DNA of 64,000 bases from Labyrinthula sp. Ha (lineage: Eukaryota > Sar > Bigyra > Labyrinthulida > Labyrinthulaceae). A program made the translations under genes and the position numbers. The stretch is from contig JAALGZ010000021.1 in NCBI GenBank assembly GCA_015227615.1, positions 434,001 through 498,000 of the forward strand, in the 5' to 3' direction. Below, piece after piece: positions 47,642 to 58,534 of the stretch. Positions within the stretch are counted from its first letter, which is position 1. Every line of letters begins with the position of its first letter. The notes under the pieces are model-generated. The model did no database searches and was not told the DNA's origin. It worked only from the letters and a program-made list of their open reading frames with translations.

Positions 47642-50600
47642 ATGGTTGCTTTACCCAATACATTTACACACATATACTAAAGGTTTTAATTCCTTAAGCT
47701 ATATTATTAACAATACCGCTTTTCACCAAACCTAACCTGAGAAACTGATATATTTTAAATTCTGTTGTTAATATTTTTTTAATCCTTTAACTTAGCTCAA
47801 ATTGTTATTCAAACTAACGTGAGACCTCATTAGTATAACTGCTTGATGTTACCTCTAAGAAAACAGCTAGATTATGTTTGTCAACTTATCAGAATACACA
47901 AAAAAATACATTGTAGATTTTTGACCGCGAGATAGCCTTTAGGTATTGCTTTGGGAAGTATACTCTGTCTATAAGTTGGTTCGCATTGTAGTCAATGTAG
48001 AGATATGAATTGGTGAAGAGTTTTCCTTCCATCCTTCTATTTTTTTCGAAGACGAAGTATTTATGTTTTACATGTTCAGATCGCATAGATATCCTTAGTA
48101 GGAATTATTGAAAGCTGGTCTGCATGTCAAGTGTAGGTAATTGGCTTAATCCTTATTGTTTTATTAATTTATCACAGTATTGTACTCCCCGTTTTGGTAA
48201 GGGGTATTCGTTGTACTTTGTGATCCTAATTTCCTTTTTGTAGAGCTTTAGAGCTCATTTTTCTAGTTTATTCTTAAAATTATGGGACTGTAAAATTACT
48301 TCATGAAAAAAAGTAGAGCATCGGTTGTTATAATTTTGGTTTCTTGCCTTTTATATTAAATCATTGATGATGGAGTACGGACAGCCTTGAAGAATGTTCT
48401 TCAGTTTAAGTAGCTGTGAGAATGGACTTAGAACATTGTAACAGCAAACTTTTTGAATTTAAAGTATAGAAAAAACTTCATTACGTAAATAGATGAGCGT
48501 GAAAAAATTGATCATCCTAATTAATTGTTATCACTTTTTAACTTGGCTCAAATTTTTTTTTGCAGCTGAGGCAGCGAAGGTATTAAGTTTTCTTGTAAGG
48601 TGTTTCCGAATTTGAAAAGAAGCAGATATGGAAGATAAGCTACTATAGACCTGAAACTAAGTTACTGCAGATAAACTTAAAAGTTTGTTTGATAATATCA
48701 TTTTATCAATGTTGATTTTTTTTTCAAAAATATTTATGGTCGAATTTTGAAAGTATCATTTGTTGAACCCATCTGATCAAAATAGGTCATGCTAAATATG
48801 TTTGTAATCACAATATGAGATAATAACTGTGTTCAGTCTTCCAGCTTTTTAGCAGCTATCTATATTTCTTCAACTCATAGTTTACCGAGTGCATACTTGG
48901 GTATGTACCTCATATTTATAACCTAGAAAATATAGTGGTTATAATTCATTGAAATACAGACGGACTATAATATATACTTAAGCATTGAGACAGAGCTAAT
49001 CACTCTACGCTGTTGAATACAAATACTGTACAGAGAGAGACACTTTGAAGATATTCATCCCACTGCTGTGTTAACAAAAAGCTACCAAATCTCTGACCTG
49101 ATTTGTATTTTTGTGTAACCACAGCTTCTAAACACCAAATGTCGCCACAATAAATGGTATCAGTATAGCTAAAGATAAGAATTTAAGGATTAAGAAGGAA
49201 CCATTTTGTCGCAAGATATCTGTTTACTATCTGTTCTAGTCGAAATAATCATACTGGGAGGGGGTGGATTTTCAGTACCTGTCTTGTAGTTTTCAGACGG
49301 TCTACAAAGAAGTTATATTTCAAGATTGACTTACAGTCATTTAGTTTAGTATACAGTGTTTCTATTTATGCCGAAAATTTTAGAACTACATTTAAATGTG
49401 ATAGGAAACTTAACTATTTGCAATCATCAATGATTGGCAAATAAAATGTTTACAAGAGATGTTCTCAGATTATATGAAACCTGACTTTAATCAATTCTGA
49501 AGCTGAATGCCCAATATTTGAAAGCTTGATTAGCAGAATCAACTATTTGCATCTTTCTGTGTTCTTGTTTATTGTTTGAATGCCATTAGAAAGTTCTCAA
49601 AGTAATGAATATAAACTTGTGAACCATTGAAAGTTTATTGTCTTTTACTGATCTAGAATCATCCAGCCAAAATTTTTAAGATATAAAAGTTCAACTTTTG
49701 ATTTGAGATCACGACTATTTCATATTAATTTTCCTTAATTAACAGAACAAGGAAAGGTGAAAACTCTATCATTTTATATTCATTTATTGTTGTAGATTCA
49801 TCCCCCTGACAATGTAGTCATCTTCTGCTTCTTAGCCCGTTACCTAAGTAATGATATCTTTTAATAGATGAAAGCAGCTGAAGATTACCTACAATATGAA
49901 ATGGGTGTATATTTTTTGAACTAACACCATTTTTTGCATCTAAGATACTTTCAAAGTAATATTGCTTTATTGCAAGCTCACTCGAATGAAGAATAAATTG
50001 CAAAGGAAGACTTATTTGTGATCACAAATGTTCCTTACTAGTTTTCTACTAATTTTTGAGGTTATGTATGTGTTTTTTAACCATTCTCATCTTTTGGATT
50101 CATGCCCTTGCATCATTTATAAGAGTTTTTGACAACCACAGATAATACCTGAGATATTCTAGCCAATTCCTTTACTTTCTCATGTATGATTTCTTTTTCA
50201 CCTATGCTGGGAAATTTCTCTCTGGAGCCAAATATCAGAGGTTTAGTCTTCGTCCTCCAGGGTTATGCCACCAATTAAAAAAAATATCTTCGTGTCGGCT
50301 TTAATTTGGTAATTAAATTCAATATATAATCATCAGAATTTTCCATGATAATACTTTTTTTGATACCTCTGCTATAAATATTATACCACGCAAAGAGGTT
50401 ATTCACTCTTAATAACAATTACATTGTACCTCCATTTGAGAGTTTGATTGATGGCATAGATACTCACGCAACAGGCTAATGCTCTTTTTTAAATTTTCTC
50501 ACAATAGTTCCCAGTTAAGGTTAGCAGCATAAGCGGAAGATATTGAATACCATGACAAAAAATTAATAGTGTTGTCAAAAAAATAAACAGTTTAAGAAAA

Positions 50601-50878
50601 TAACACGAGTTTATTATCGAAAGAGTTACTCAACTATAAGGCATGAAACTAGGAGCTTGAAAATTAAACTCTCCATTTGAATGCTTTAGCTAACTCAGAA
50701 AGATAACTAAGATTTAAAGGTTCTCAAAATAAACATTATTTTCACTTTATAATAGTCTTCACCGGTCATGCTACTTTAGATAATTGTGATTAGTTTCATT
50801 ATGGCTCACGAACTACCAGAATAAAAGATACATTTAAATACCACAATGGGGTATTACCACAAATACCCATATTTTAAA
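47642..50878. other. Intergenic, no gene
   Basis: AT-rich sequence with short frames only. The last part includes the promoter of the repeat-protein gene at 50879. Nothing else recognised. Confidence 0.5.
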
Positions 50879-51663
50879 ATGTTATCGGAATTGGTGGAAA
50901 GACTGCGGAAACGAGTATATGAATTCTTTTAGTTGTTTATTTGTAGACTGAGCGAATAAAATTAATAAGAAAAAGAAATGAAACACAATTAAGACCTTTG
51001 CAAACTTTTACTGAAGCTCTGGAATCTAATGGCTTTGTATTAATTACACAGAATGGGAAGAACAAGGTGCTGTCGAAAGAAAATTATAAAACAATCATAG
51101 CTTCAACTCCTCTTCACAAATTTAGCGTACATCCAGAGAAATTTCCAGAGAAAATAAGTCCTCATTTACAATCATTTTTGTTCTCACCTGAACAAATTCC
51201 TCCAAAAACTTCGCTTCACAAACTTTTAACACCAAATTTTATTCCTCCCAAGAAAATTGAGCAACTTAACAAATTTATTTCCGAACCAACTTTGTTTCCA
51301 AAAAATAATCGAGAAATTTCTAGTCCCTTTAATGACGATATCTCTTTGTTGAATTTGGAAAAGAACGAGCTGAAGAAGTTGTCCGTTAATCCTGTAGCTT
51401 TTCCAGAGAGAAAAACTAAGCCGTTTAACTTTGATATTTGCCAAATACAAAAGTTCAGACATGATCCGAAGAGATTTCCTGATAGCAAAACTAAGTCGTT
51501 TAACTTTGATATTTGCCGAATACCAAAGTTCAGATGTGATCCGAAGAGATTTCCTGATAGCAAGACAGAAGACAGCTTAAAGAAGTTTGATTCATCTCCA
51601 AAAGTGTTTCCAAAGAAGGAAATGTTGCAACAGTTTTTGTTTGATGTGAAGAATATTCCTTGA
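50879..51663 (+). CDS. Novel tandem-repeat protein (LxKFxxxPxxFP repeats)
   Basis: Exons 50879-50914 and 50947-51663 give 250 residues, starting MLSELVERLRKR. The exon 2 frame has no ATG upstream of it, so the join to exon 1 decides the start. After a basic lead (1-65), nine units of about 17-30 residues follow the pattern [L/I]xKFxxxPxxFPxxK: HKFSVHPEKFPEK, QSFLFSPEQIPPK, NKFISEPTLFPK, QKFRHDPKRFPDSK, KKFDSSPKVFPKK and others. Two adjacent units are near-identical at DNA level (75-base duplication). No signal or membrane span. I know no such family; a linear-motif scaffold is one guess. Its stop is 38 bases from the convergent eL29 stop. Confidence 0.75.
50915..50946 (+). other. 32-base spliceosomal intron
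   Basis: Begins GTATATG and ends TTTGTAG. It is phase 0 and gives LRKR joined to TERIKL. The long exon has no start of its own, which supports the join. Confidence 0.7.
51412..51561 (+). repeat. 75-base in-frame tandem duplication
   Basis: Two units, 51412-51486 and 51487-51561, differ at only a few bases and encode 25 residues each (KPFNFDI / KSFNFDI cores). This is recent expansion of the protein's repeat array. Confidence 0.9.
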
Positions 51664-51701
51664 GTGATAGATGTAGAAAAAGGTTAAGCTTAAGAAAATG
51701 T

Positions 51702-51909
51702 TTACTTCTTTTGCTGGGCTTTCTTACATCCTCTTAATGCAAACTTTTGGTTCCTCAGAAATTTCTGGTCAACACCTTTTCTGGATTTCTTAAGTGGTTG
51801 CTTTCTTTTTTTCAGCCCGTTGTTTCTATGAGCCTTGAATCTATAAAATCAAACATTACTATATATTTTACGCTTGGTTCCGGTTAGTGTGATTCTTTTG
51901 TTTAACCAT
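51702..51909 (-). CDS. RPL29: 60S ribosomal protein eL29
   Basis: Exons 51872-51909 and 51702-51840 give 58 residues. The start MVKQKNHTNRNQA, then FKAHRNNGLKK and KGVDQKFLRNQKFA, are diagnostic of eL29. The protein is short, like fungal and plant eL29, and lacks the long animal tail. It is very basic, as expected for an rRNA-binding protein of the large subunit. The gene is small and split by a 31-base intron after codon 12, so it is easily missed. It is divergent from the mitochondrial gene at 52117 (207 bases) and convergent with the repeat-protein gene. Confidence 0.95.
51841..51871 (-). other. 31-base spliceosomal intron
   Basis: Begins GTAAAATA and ends TTTTATAG. The phase 2 join gives NQAFKAHRN, exactly the conserved eL29 sequence, so this is the firmest intron in the window. 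Confidence 0.95.
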
Positions 51910-52116
51910 TTTTCTTTATCTTTTTCTTTTCTTTGATTGGTTCAATCCAATAATTAATTGCCCAAAATTAATTCTTTAAATTCCCCAAAATAATTTAAAC
52001 CTGTAAAATTACCCAAAATATTTGGCGTCATCGAAATAACTTCTAGACTGGCTCTGTAAGTTCTCATCCGTTAAAAAAGGGAAAAAGCAGAAACAAAGAA
52101 AAAATAGAAAAGCAAA
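51910..52116. promoter_or_regulatory. Divergent promoter region, eL29 / B12D-like
   Basis: 207 bases between two outward-facing starts. The middle has A-rich blocks with repeated CCCAAAAT-type words (near 51961, 51983 and 52012). One CCAAT lies on the plus strand near 51947. I cannot name a confirmed element. Confidence 0.5.
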
Positions 52117-52482
52117 ATGTTTCGTGTCGCTAGAAAAATTGCATCTCGTAATCTGAGGAGACAATTCAGTACCACAGCTGAAAAATTGCCTTCCAAGGGT
52201 ATTTCCCACGGTGGTCATCCTAATGTTCTCCAGCATGAAGGAAATGTGAAGAAGATCTGGCTGAAAGAACCAGCAGCGTGGCCAATTATTGCAATTACCG
52301 GAGTTGCGCTTTCCTTTGCAGCTTACAAGATCGTATTTGTTGATGCTATGGCACCAGATACCCACTTTAACAAGCATGAAAGACGTACCTTGGACTACGT
52401 GGAGAACGCTAGAGATCCTGCAAAGGCAATTGCATGGTCCGAATCCAGATTTCATACTGGATTGTTAGGAAAGTACGACTAA
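52117..52482 (+). CDS. Small mitochondrial membrane protein, B12D/NDUFA4-like
   Basis: 121 residues, single exon. Residues 1-23 form a typical mitochondrial targeting sequence: Arg-rich, no acids, with a RRQFSTTAEK cleavage-like site. A single membrane span lies at about 53-74 (AAWPIIAITGVALSFAAYKIV), preceded by WLKEP and followed by a charged, matrix- or intermembrane-space tail with KHERRTLDYVEN. The span and its flanks resemble the B12D/MLRQ (NDUFA4) family of respiratory-chain subunits, but the tail is longer than usual. It might instead be another small complex I or IV subunit. Confidence 0.55.
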   Translation: MFRVARKIASRNLRRQFSTTAEKLPSKGISHGGHPNVLQHEGNVKKIWLKEPAAWPIIAITGVALSFAAYKIVFVDAMAPDTHFNKHERRTLDYVENARDPAKAIAWSESRFHTGLLGKYD

Positions 52483-52608
52483 ATAGAAACCAGACTATAA
52501 ATAGGGTAGTTTTGCAGATTTAGATAAACTTTTGAACTGCTTTCATTTTTGTTTTTCTTGTGCAAAAAATTCTCATTAGAGATTAAAAACAAATGTCTAG
52601 TGCTAGTA

Positions 52609-54006
52609 TTAAGATGAAGGAATAGCTTTCTGAAATCTTTGGAAAATATTCGCAAAAAAGGCAAATATAAAGGATACTAAAACCCAGAATTGGTTTTCGT
52701 TTTGAGATTGGACCTGTTGCGGCAGCGCTTCGGTTCTTGGTTGTTCGTCTGTAGCCTTTTGTTTTTTTACTTCGTGTTCTTTTCTTGCGCGCTCCCATTT
52801 TTTCATCCCTTTCACAGGTGCATCGTATAATTTTTTTTCATGAATCCTAGATAAACTCTTTCTTGCAGAACGAGAAAGAGTTCTAGTCTTATTCTTTTTC
52901 CTACTTCCAAACTTCATCTTTACACTTGAAACTCTTCTTCTCAAATTAACAACTGAACTTAATTTTCTTACTCTTGAAGATTTCGAAAACTGACTCAAAT
53001 CATCCTCACTTTTCTTTTTAGCTTGTTTTTCTTTAACTATTCTAAAATTGAACTCCTTCTCCATAAAATTCAACAACCTTCTCTCAATTTCTTTATACAA
53101 GTTCGGATTCTGTTCAATCCTCTCTTCCCACTCAGACCCTTCAAAATTCTTTAAAGTTTTTTTAAAACTACTAATTGTTTCATATGGTAATGCACCCTTG
53201 CTAACGAGGTTCATGATCATAGGTGGAATAATTTTACTATTCAAATTAATCTTTTGAATCATTTTAAATATTGCTCCTTCTTTTCTTAGCTCAAAATAAT
53301 AAGCTGCATCTAAATAAAACTGAGTAAACTTTCCTCCTGCTTCTGGAACGTCAAAATCTAGTTCGGAGTCCTGTCCAAAAACTACATCTCCAGGAAGTAA
53401 AGTGCTTACTGTGATTATTACAGTTGATCTCTCCGAGAGATCAAAACCATGACCTAAAATAGTTACTTCTCTAGGTCCAAGGACTCCTGAAAGTGGAAAC
53501 TTTGGGACTAATTTAGGATTGACAATCTTAGAAAAGTTTGAAACTTGCAGAAGCATCTCAGCAGACGTAAGTAAGCCTCTTGGAAACCATTTGTGCAGAA
53601 GATCTGTTTCATTGAAAAGTGAAATCATCCTATTAAAAAGAAGTGGAACTCTTTCAAGAGATTCGGGAAAAAAGGTCTCGACTTTTGTTTGTAAGAGAGG
53701 ATCCCCAGGAGTTTCTTGGGAGAAAACTTTTATCCCCTTTCTTTCTGCAACTTTGGTCCAATCTTTTTCAGAGTTTAAACTGTCTAAAAGATCTGTAACT
53801 AAATCGATGTTTTTTCGAAGGTTCTTCAAAACTGGTTCATTCCTGGTAAAATACGTCTCGACTCCTGCTTTGGAGTCAGAGTAAGGTAACTTCTTTCCAG
53901 CTAAAATAGATTCCGCATCAGCCAAGAAATCTCTTGCACGATATACTTGATCATCTTTAATTGCTTGGTCAAGCAACTCTACTACACTTTGATTTGCTTT
54001 CTTCAT
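52609..54006 (-). CDS. START-domain lipid-transfer-like protein with C-terminal membrane anchor
   Basis: 465 residues from the ATG at 54006; the frame is open six codons further up, without ATG. Residues 1-75 are helical. A START-like domain spans about 80-290: WTKVAERKGIKVF, a W-x-P turn (HKWFPRGLL), PLSGVLGPREV, GHGFDLSERSTVIITV, and a C-terminal helix (KIIPPMIMNLVSKGALP). A helical and then very basic Ser/Arg-rich linker (300-400) follows, then a Gln-rich spacer. One hydrophobic segment lies near the end (FWVLVSFIFAFFANIF). This suggests a tail-anchored lipid-binding protein at the ER or a contact site. The ligand is unknown. It converges on the B12D-like gene with 126 bases between. Confidence 0.8.
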   Translation of the reverse strand: MKKANQSVVELLDQAIKDDQVYRARDFLADAESILAGKKLPYSDSKAGVETYFTRNEPVLKNLRKNIDLVTDLLDSLNSEKDWTKVAERKGIKVFSQETPGDPLLQTKVETFFPESLERVPLLFNRMISLFNETDLLHKWFPRGLLTSAEMLLQVSNFSKIVNPKLVPKFPLSGVLGPREVTILGHGFDLSERSTVIITVSTLLPGDVVFGQDSELDFDVPEAGGKFTQFYLDAAYYFELRKEGAIFKMIQKINLNSKIIPPMIMNLVSKGALPYETISSFKKTLKNFEGSEWEERIEQNPNLYKEIERRLLNFMEKEFNFRIVKEKQAKKKSEDDLSQFSKSSRVRKLSSVVNLRRRVSSVKMKFGSRKKNKTRTLSRSARKSLSRIHEKKLYDAPVKGMKKWERARKEHEVKKQKATDEQPRTEALPQQVQSQNENQFWVLVSFIFAFFANIFQRFQKAIPSS

Positions 54007-57000
54007 TATCTCTGTCTGATCCAAATTTCAAATTCACCCGATATAAACTGTAGTAATGCTACCTTGTTATATCTTGAATTCTCAGTAAATGTGTATCGAG
54101 GTCTCAAAATAAAATACTGTGTCTTGATCTCGTTTACGGAGATTTTTTCTCGATTACTTCAACAATAGAGTAAAGAAGAACTATTTTATTTCTTGCTTGA
54201 GATATATCTTATGCTTTCATTCTAAAAATGATGAGTATTTAGTTGGAATCAATTTTTAGAAAACAGAATGCAATCTAAAGGCTAAAAAGTATATTATAAC
54301 ATAATCAGAGACATGGTGCGGGGAACTGAAGAAAAACACAACGAGATCCTCTTGTTGCACAAACTATAAACCAAATACAGCTATTAGCTCCAAACTTCTT
54401 ACGAGAAGCACACTCTCTAAAAAAGTAATTTTGTTCATTACCTAAAATTTATTAATAACCTTGTTTTTAAGTACACATGTGGTAGCTCTTGATTATTCTC
54501 TACCGCAATCTCATTGACGTGTTAGAAACGATAATACGTGCCAGATATCATGGTTTAGGCTAATTAGAAAAGAATTCATCATCTTTAAATTAATCTAAAG
54601 CTTCATGGAAACAATGTATAACATAGAAGCAATTACGTCCAATCTGCCCTTGCACCATATATATATATCAGAAGGTGCTAGGGTAGAAAAATAAACTTGA
54701 GAATTCCTATAATGCAAGGAATCGAGAACAAGAGCAACAAAGACGAGAAAATATGTCTCAATTGATATCGTTAATCCCGAAATATTGCGGTATAAGGTCT
54801 TAAGAAAGGGTGGATTTCATGGTATTAGACTTAGCTAGTATTGTGTGCAAGGAATAATAACTCGAAACCAGAAGGAAAAGGAAAATTATTTTGGACAATA
54901 GATCTTACACGTTTCTCTCAAGACCACTTGCTTCTGTTGGAAGAGCTGAGATTAGAGGATAAGAATAGCCATGAAGGTTTTCAAATGACAAGAGCTGAAA
55001 AACAATATCACAAACCTATAGTGTTTCCCAATGTAGTTGTAGTTGATGTCATGAAGATAGACCTTGCTCTATTGCGACCAGTCCTAGTGAATTTGAATTG
55101 AAAATGAAAAGAAACCAATGTTACTGTTTGCGAGATGGAAACAGAGCTCTAGCTTTAGACTCATTATTTGATTAGAGCCTAAATTTGGACCTAGAGCTGT
55201 AGCTTTCCATTTACAAGTCAAACTCTTATTTAACATGTTAACACATACATTACAGTTTGATAATTATAAACCTTCTTATGTCATGAACGGTGTCTTGGTT
55301 AGAATTATGAACTAGTTGCGCTAAGATATCTTAATCGAGATTCACATCCTTCTAGACCCACTTATATTTTCAATTGCACTGTAAAAGGGCGAAAAAAAGA
55401 GTTATGGAGTGAGTAAGTTCTGTCCTGTTTAGTAATTCACTCAATCTTGTGAATAGTTTTTATTTGTTTGGATCAGTGAAAATACTATGGCGTAAGCTTC
55501 ATCATTCTTATGTTTCCTAAAGAAATGTGGAGTTACTGTATTAATACTAAACATTACTGCAGTAGAATACTGAGCAATAGGGGTTATAAATGTCTTTCAT
55601 CTGTTTTGGTGATTAAAACTTATTGGTTGGTTCTAAAAGACACTAGAAATTCATTCAAGGCATTTTTGAAAAGATAATTTGAAAACCTGAGGTGTTATTA
55701 CTTACTGAATTAAAATTCTAAGTCGATGAACCTGCCTGTGTGTTCCTTAATATCCTGGTAATGATTGCTTGCTAGGGCAGCTACCAGTTAGAATCCAGGC
55801 TAAATCATGGAGCATTTAATTTATGAGGACTCTGCACTACCAGGAACTCGTCAGGAAACCTTGGCTAATAATTGTAAGCAATATCTTTGAAAAACCCTGT
55901 TTCCAGCTCTACAGGTTCTATTCTTACATTCTATTTTCCTAGGTCTGGTGGGTGGTAACCCATAATATAGAACAAACTTCCAACGGTGAATAAATTGAGT
56001 CATTGCTTTGGGACCAAAATTTTTACAAAACTGAATTTTACTTCTGGATGCGGAAACCCAAAACATATCTTGAATAGAAAACACAACGGATTTAGTTGTG
56101 CAGTTAATCGCGAAGTTATGCTGTTTGTAGATTCCCATTTTTTGTGATGACTCATTCCAAGAGTATGTTCTGATACATCATTAATGTGTTATGGAGCTTG
56201 AAAATTAAAAAGTTTGTGCTAATGCTACTAAGTTACGGCAGCTACACAGTGAGGGCCTTCCAAAAGCTGTGAAATGCTTAGATCAGAATGATTGGCATAG
56301 AAAATTCACGACGTCCTATAAGAAAGTTAGGTTATAATCTAGCACGAGTGATATTGGACAATCTACCAATGAGCTGAGAATATTGGTTACCATTTCATTT
56401 CCTGAAACCTATATTGAAATCCTAAGACACAATTGTCTGGTTTAGCCTCTTGCTTTCATGGATTTACTCAGATTTAGTAGAAAATGAGCAAATCCACTAG
56501 TTTGACACTTCTTACTCACATAATGCTCTCTTGAAGCTAAGTAGCACAAGCTATAACTTCTAAAGGTTGGACTTTGAATGAATAAGGACTGAAAACACAA
56601 TGCTTGTTAAATAAAGTCTTGGATATAGAGAGGAGAAGAAACTTCGAGAAAATGTCTTTTTGGTCTTCCTCTTGGTTCTGGATTATAGAAAATCTCATCT
56701 CAACCAAACACAACTTTCGTCTCTATTGTCGAGATAGGTTTTCATTTCTCCTTCGATATACCCATTGTGAATAAAGAATATTTCTTAAGAAGATAAATTC
56801 TACAATTTTGAGTATAATACAGAATAAAAATAAAAGATTATTTCTCAATATATTTGATAAGTGGGATTCTTTCTATACTTTGTAAAATTCCAAACTATCT
56901 ATATTTTCGTATTGATGTTCCAGAAATACAGCGAGAACCATATACACATCTCATTTTACATAAACTGTTCCATAAGAGAAATATTATTGGTTTTGGTTAT

Positions 57001-57186
57001 TGAGTAGTGTTATTTAAATAATTTTATTTATATTGCAACAAATATAGTCAGCACTTGAAAGTTTGACTTGAACAACGAAAACTTTTAAATCACTTGTTTT
57101 ACTTAATGTGTGGAAGAATCTGTGTCATTGAAACAAATAAAAAAGTAGCTGAATATATAGATAAGAAGCAAAATTAATTAAAAAAT
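54007..57186. other. Intergenic, one possible fossil
   Basis: The first few hundred bases hold the START gene promoter. The remainder is AT-rich with short frames. A possible virus-derived fragment lies at 54841-55101. Nothing else recognised. Confidence 0.5.
54841..55101 (+). pseudogene. Possible fossil of a CRESS-DNA virus Rep helicase
   Basis: An open stretch of about 86 codons without ATG contains LFWTIDLTRF, a helical LLLLEELR region, then a hydrophobic PNVVVVDVMKIDLALLRPV block. The order and spacing recall the ATPase part of Rep proteins of circular single-stranded DNA viruses. The match is weak and the typical Walker A box is not seen nearby. It looks like a short broken fossil, if real. 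It could be chance. Confidence 0.2.
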
Positions 57187-58068
57187 ATGAAAATTGGATT
57201 AGTTTCTTCTCTCTCAACGTTTCTATTTTTTGCAAAGGCGAAAAGTTTGCTTAGTCACGAAGAGACGGCAAGAAACCTTCAACTCGCTTTCAGTGAAGTA
57301 ACATCTGCATTTGATGGACGCTGCTTGTCAATAGGAAGAAGAGTACCAGCCGCTGGTTCACATATCGTAGCAATTAACTGTGATTTTGGTATGGATCAAC
57401 TTTGGGGTTATGATGAACTAACTGGAATGATTAAATCAGGTGCGGATCCCAACCTTTGTGTAACTCTTAATCTAGGCGCTGCTGAGAAAACTATAGAAAC
57501 ATGTATTTCAGGATATTCCAATCAAATATTTAAAAAAGAATCTGAAGTTTTGAGTCAGATATTTAGTGCAGATGGAAGAGCTTTAGAGCATAAAATGGCT
57601 GTTGATGATGATCCAATTAGAGCTTCTATTCCTGACGAAACATTCTACCAAAAGTGGATTTGGCAACCAACTAAACCAGAACCTTTTGAGTTTTTACCAC
57701 TTCAAAATACTGTATAAAGAGAATGTTTATTTATTGAACCAGGTGTGGATTTCAATAACTTAGCTGGTGGTGATTGTATTTAGATAGAGGATAAATGGTA
57801 TTTTGATGAAGTAACTTTGACGATTAGACATCACCTAGATTATCAAAAAAGTGTAACAATTGATACTTTTGATAACTTAACTAATGCGTTTATTGAAGAT
57901 TGTGATGGAAGATTTGCACAGTTATGGATTAGAAATGGTGATTTGTTTAGATTAGCAGTAGTACCGGATCTCCGGCTTGCAATGTCGTTTCCAGCAGCGA
58001 ATAATAATGTATTTCTTGCTGAGGAAACTGGAGTTATTGCAGTTGGTTGGTTATTTTTGGAATAATTA
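57187..58068 (+). CDS. Secreted beta-trefoil (ricin-B-type) lectin, possibly broken
   Basis: The ATG at 57187 opens a signal peptide (MKIGLVSSLSTFLFFAKAKS). Beta-trefoil units follow with CLSIGRRV, NCDFGMDQLWGYD (a Q-x-W box), NLCVTL, and later QKWIWQP and FAQLWIRNG. The frame is open to 57717 and again, in the same phase, at 57817-58068. Coding character seems to continue between them, so it is either a recently broken gene or one with an intron not of the usual size. A sugar-binding secreted protein is likely; no catalytic domain is present. It faces family X copy 3, mirroring the lectin at 38278-39195. Confidence 0.6.
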
Positions 58069-58534
58069 TATTCTAAATTATATAATTAAAAATAGATTTA
58101 TATCTATATATTTATTGTTTTGGTTATCCAAAAGTAAGTTATTAAATATCTTATAATAAGTTCAATCGTCTTATCAAAATGGGAGCAATTTTGCATCATT
58201 GTTTAGATTTAGTGAAATTTTAGAAAAAGTATGCTACTATATATATATGTACAATCTATTTTATTTTTGGTTGCTTTATATGAAGTTTCTATTTTGCACA
58301 GAAAGTTTTGTAAAGTGTTCATATTTTTCTATATTCTAATAATTACCAATACATAAAACATAAAAAAAAAGAAGTTAATCTTAAGATAACTTAATATTAA
58401 ATAAGTTTAAGATACATTAATTTAGAATGAATGGACGTTTTAGTGATTAAGTAAGAAAGAGACAGGACAAAAGAAAATTATACTTTTTCTTAAGGGTATA
58501 GCCACTGAAGCTTCAGCATGCGATTAGCGCCTAA
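58069..58534. other. Intergenic, no gene
   Basis: AT-rich spacer between the lectin gene and the edge of the inverted duplication. It includes a short AT repeat near 58236-58246. Nothing else seen. Confidence 0.5.

Noticed and set aside
38278-58068. In-frame TAA/TAG in both lectin genes, one at a Q-x-W glutamine position, suggesting TAR codes for Gln
   Set aside because: All other genes, including eL29, scramblase, Arf-like and the long copia frame, use TAA or TAG only as stops. The left lectin also has a TGA and a frame change, so decay explains it.
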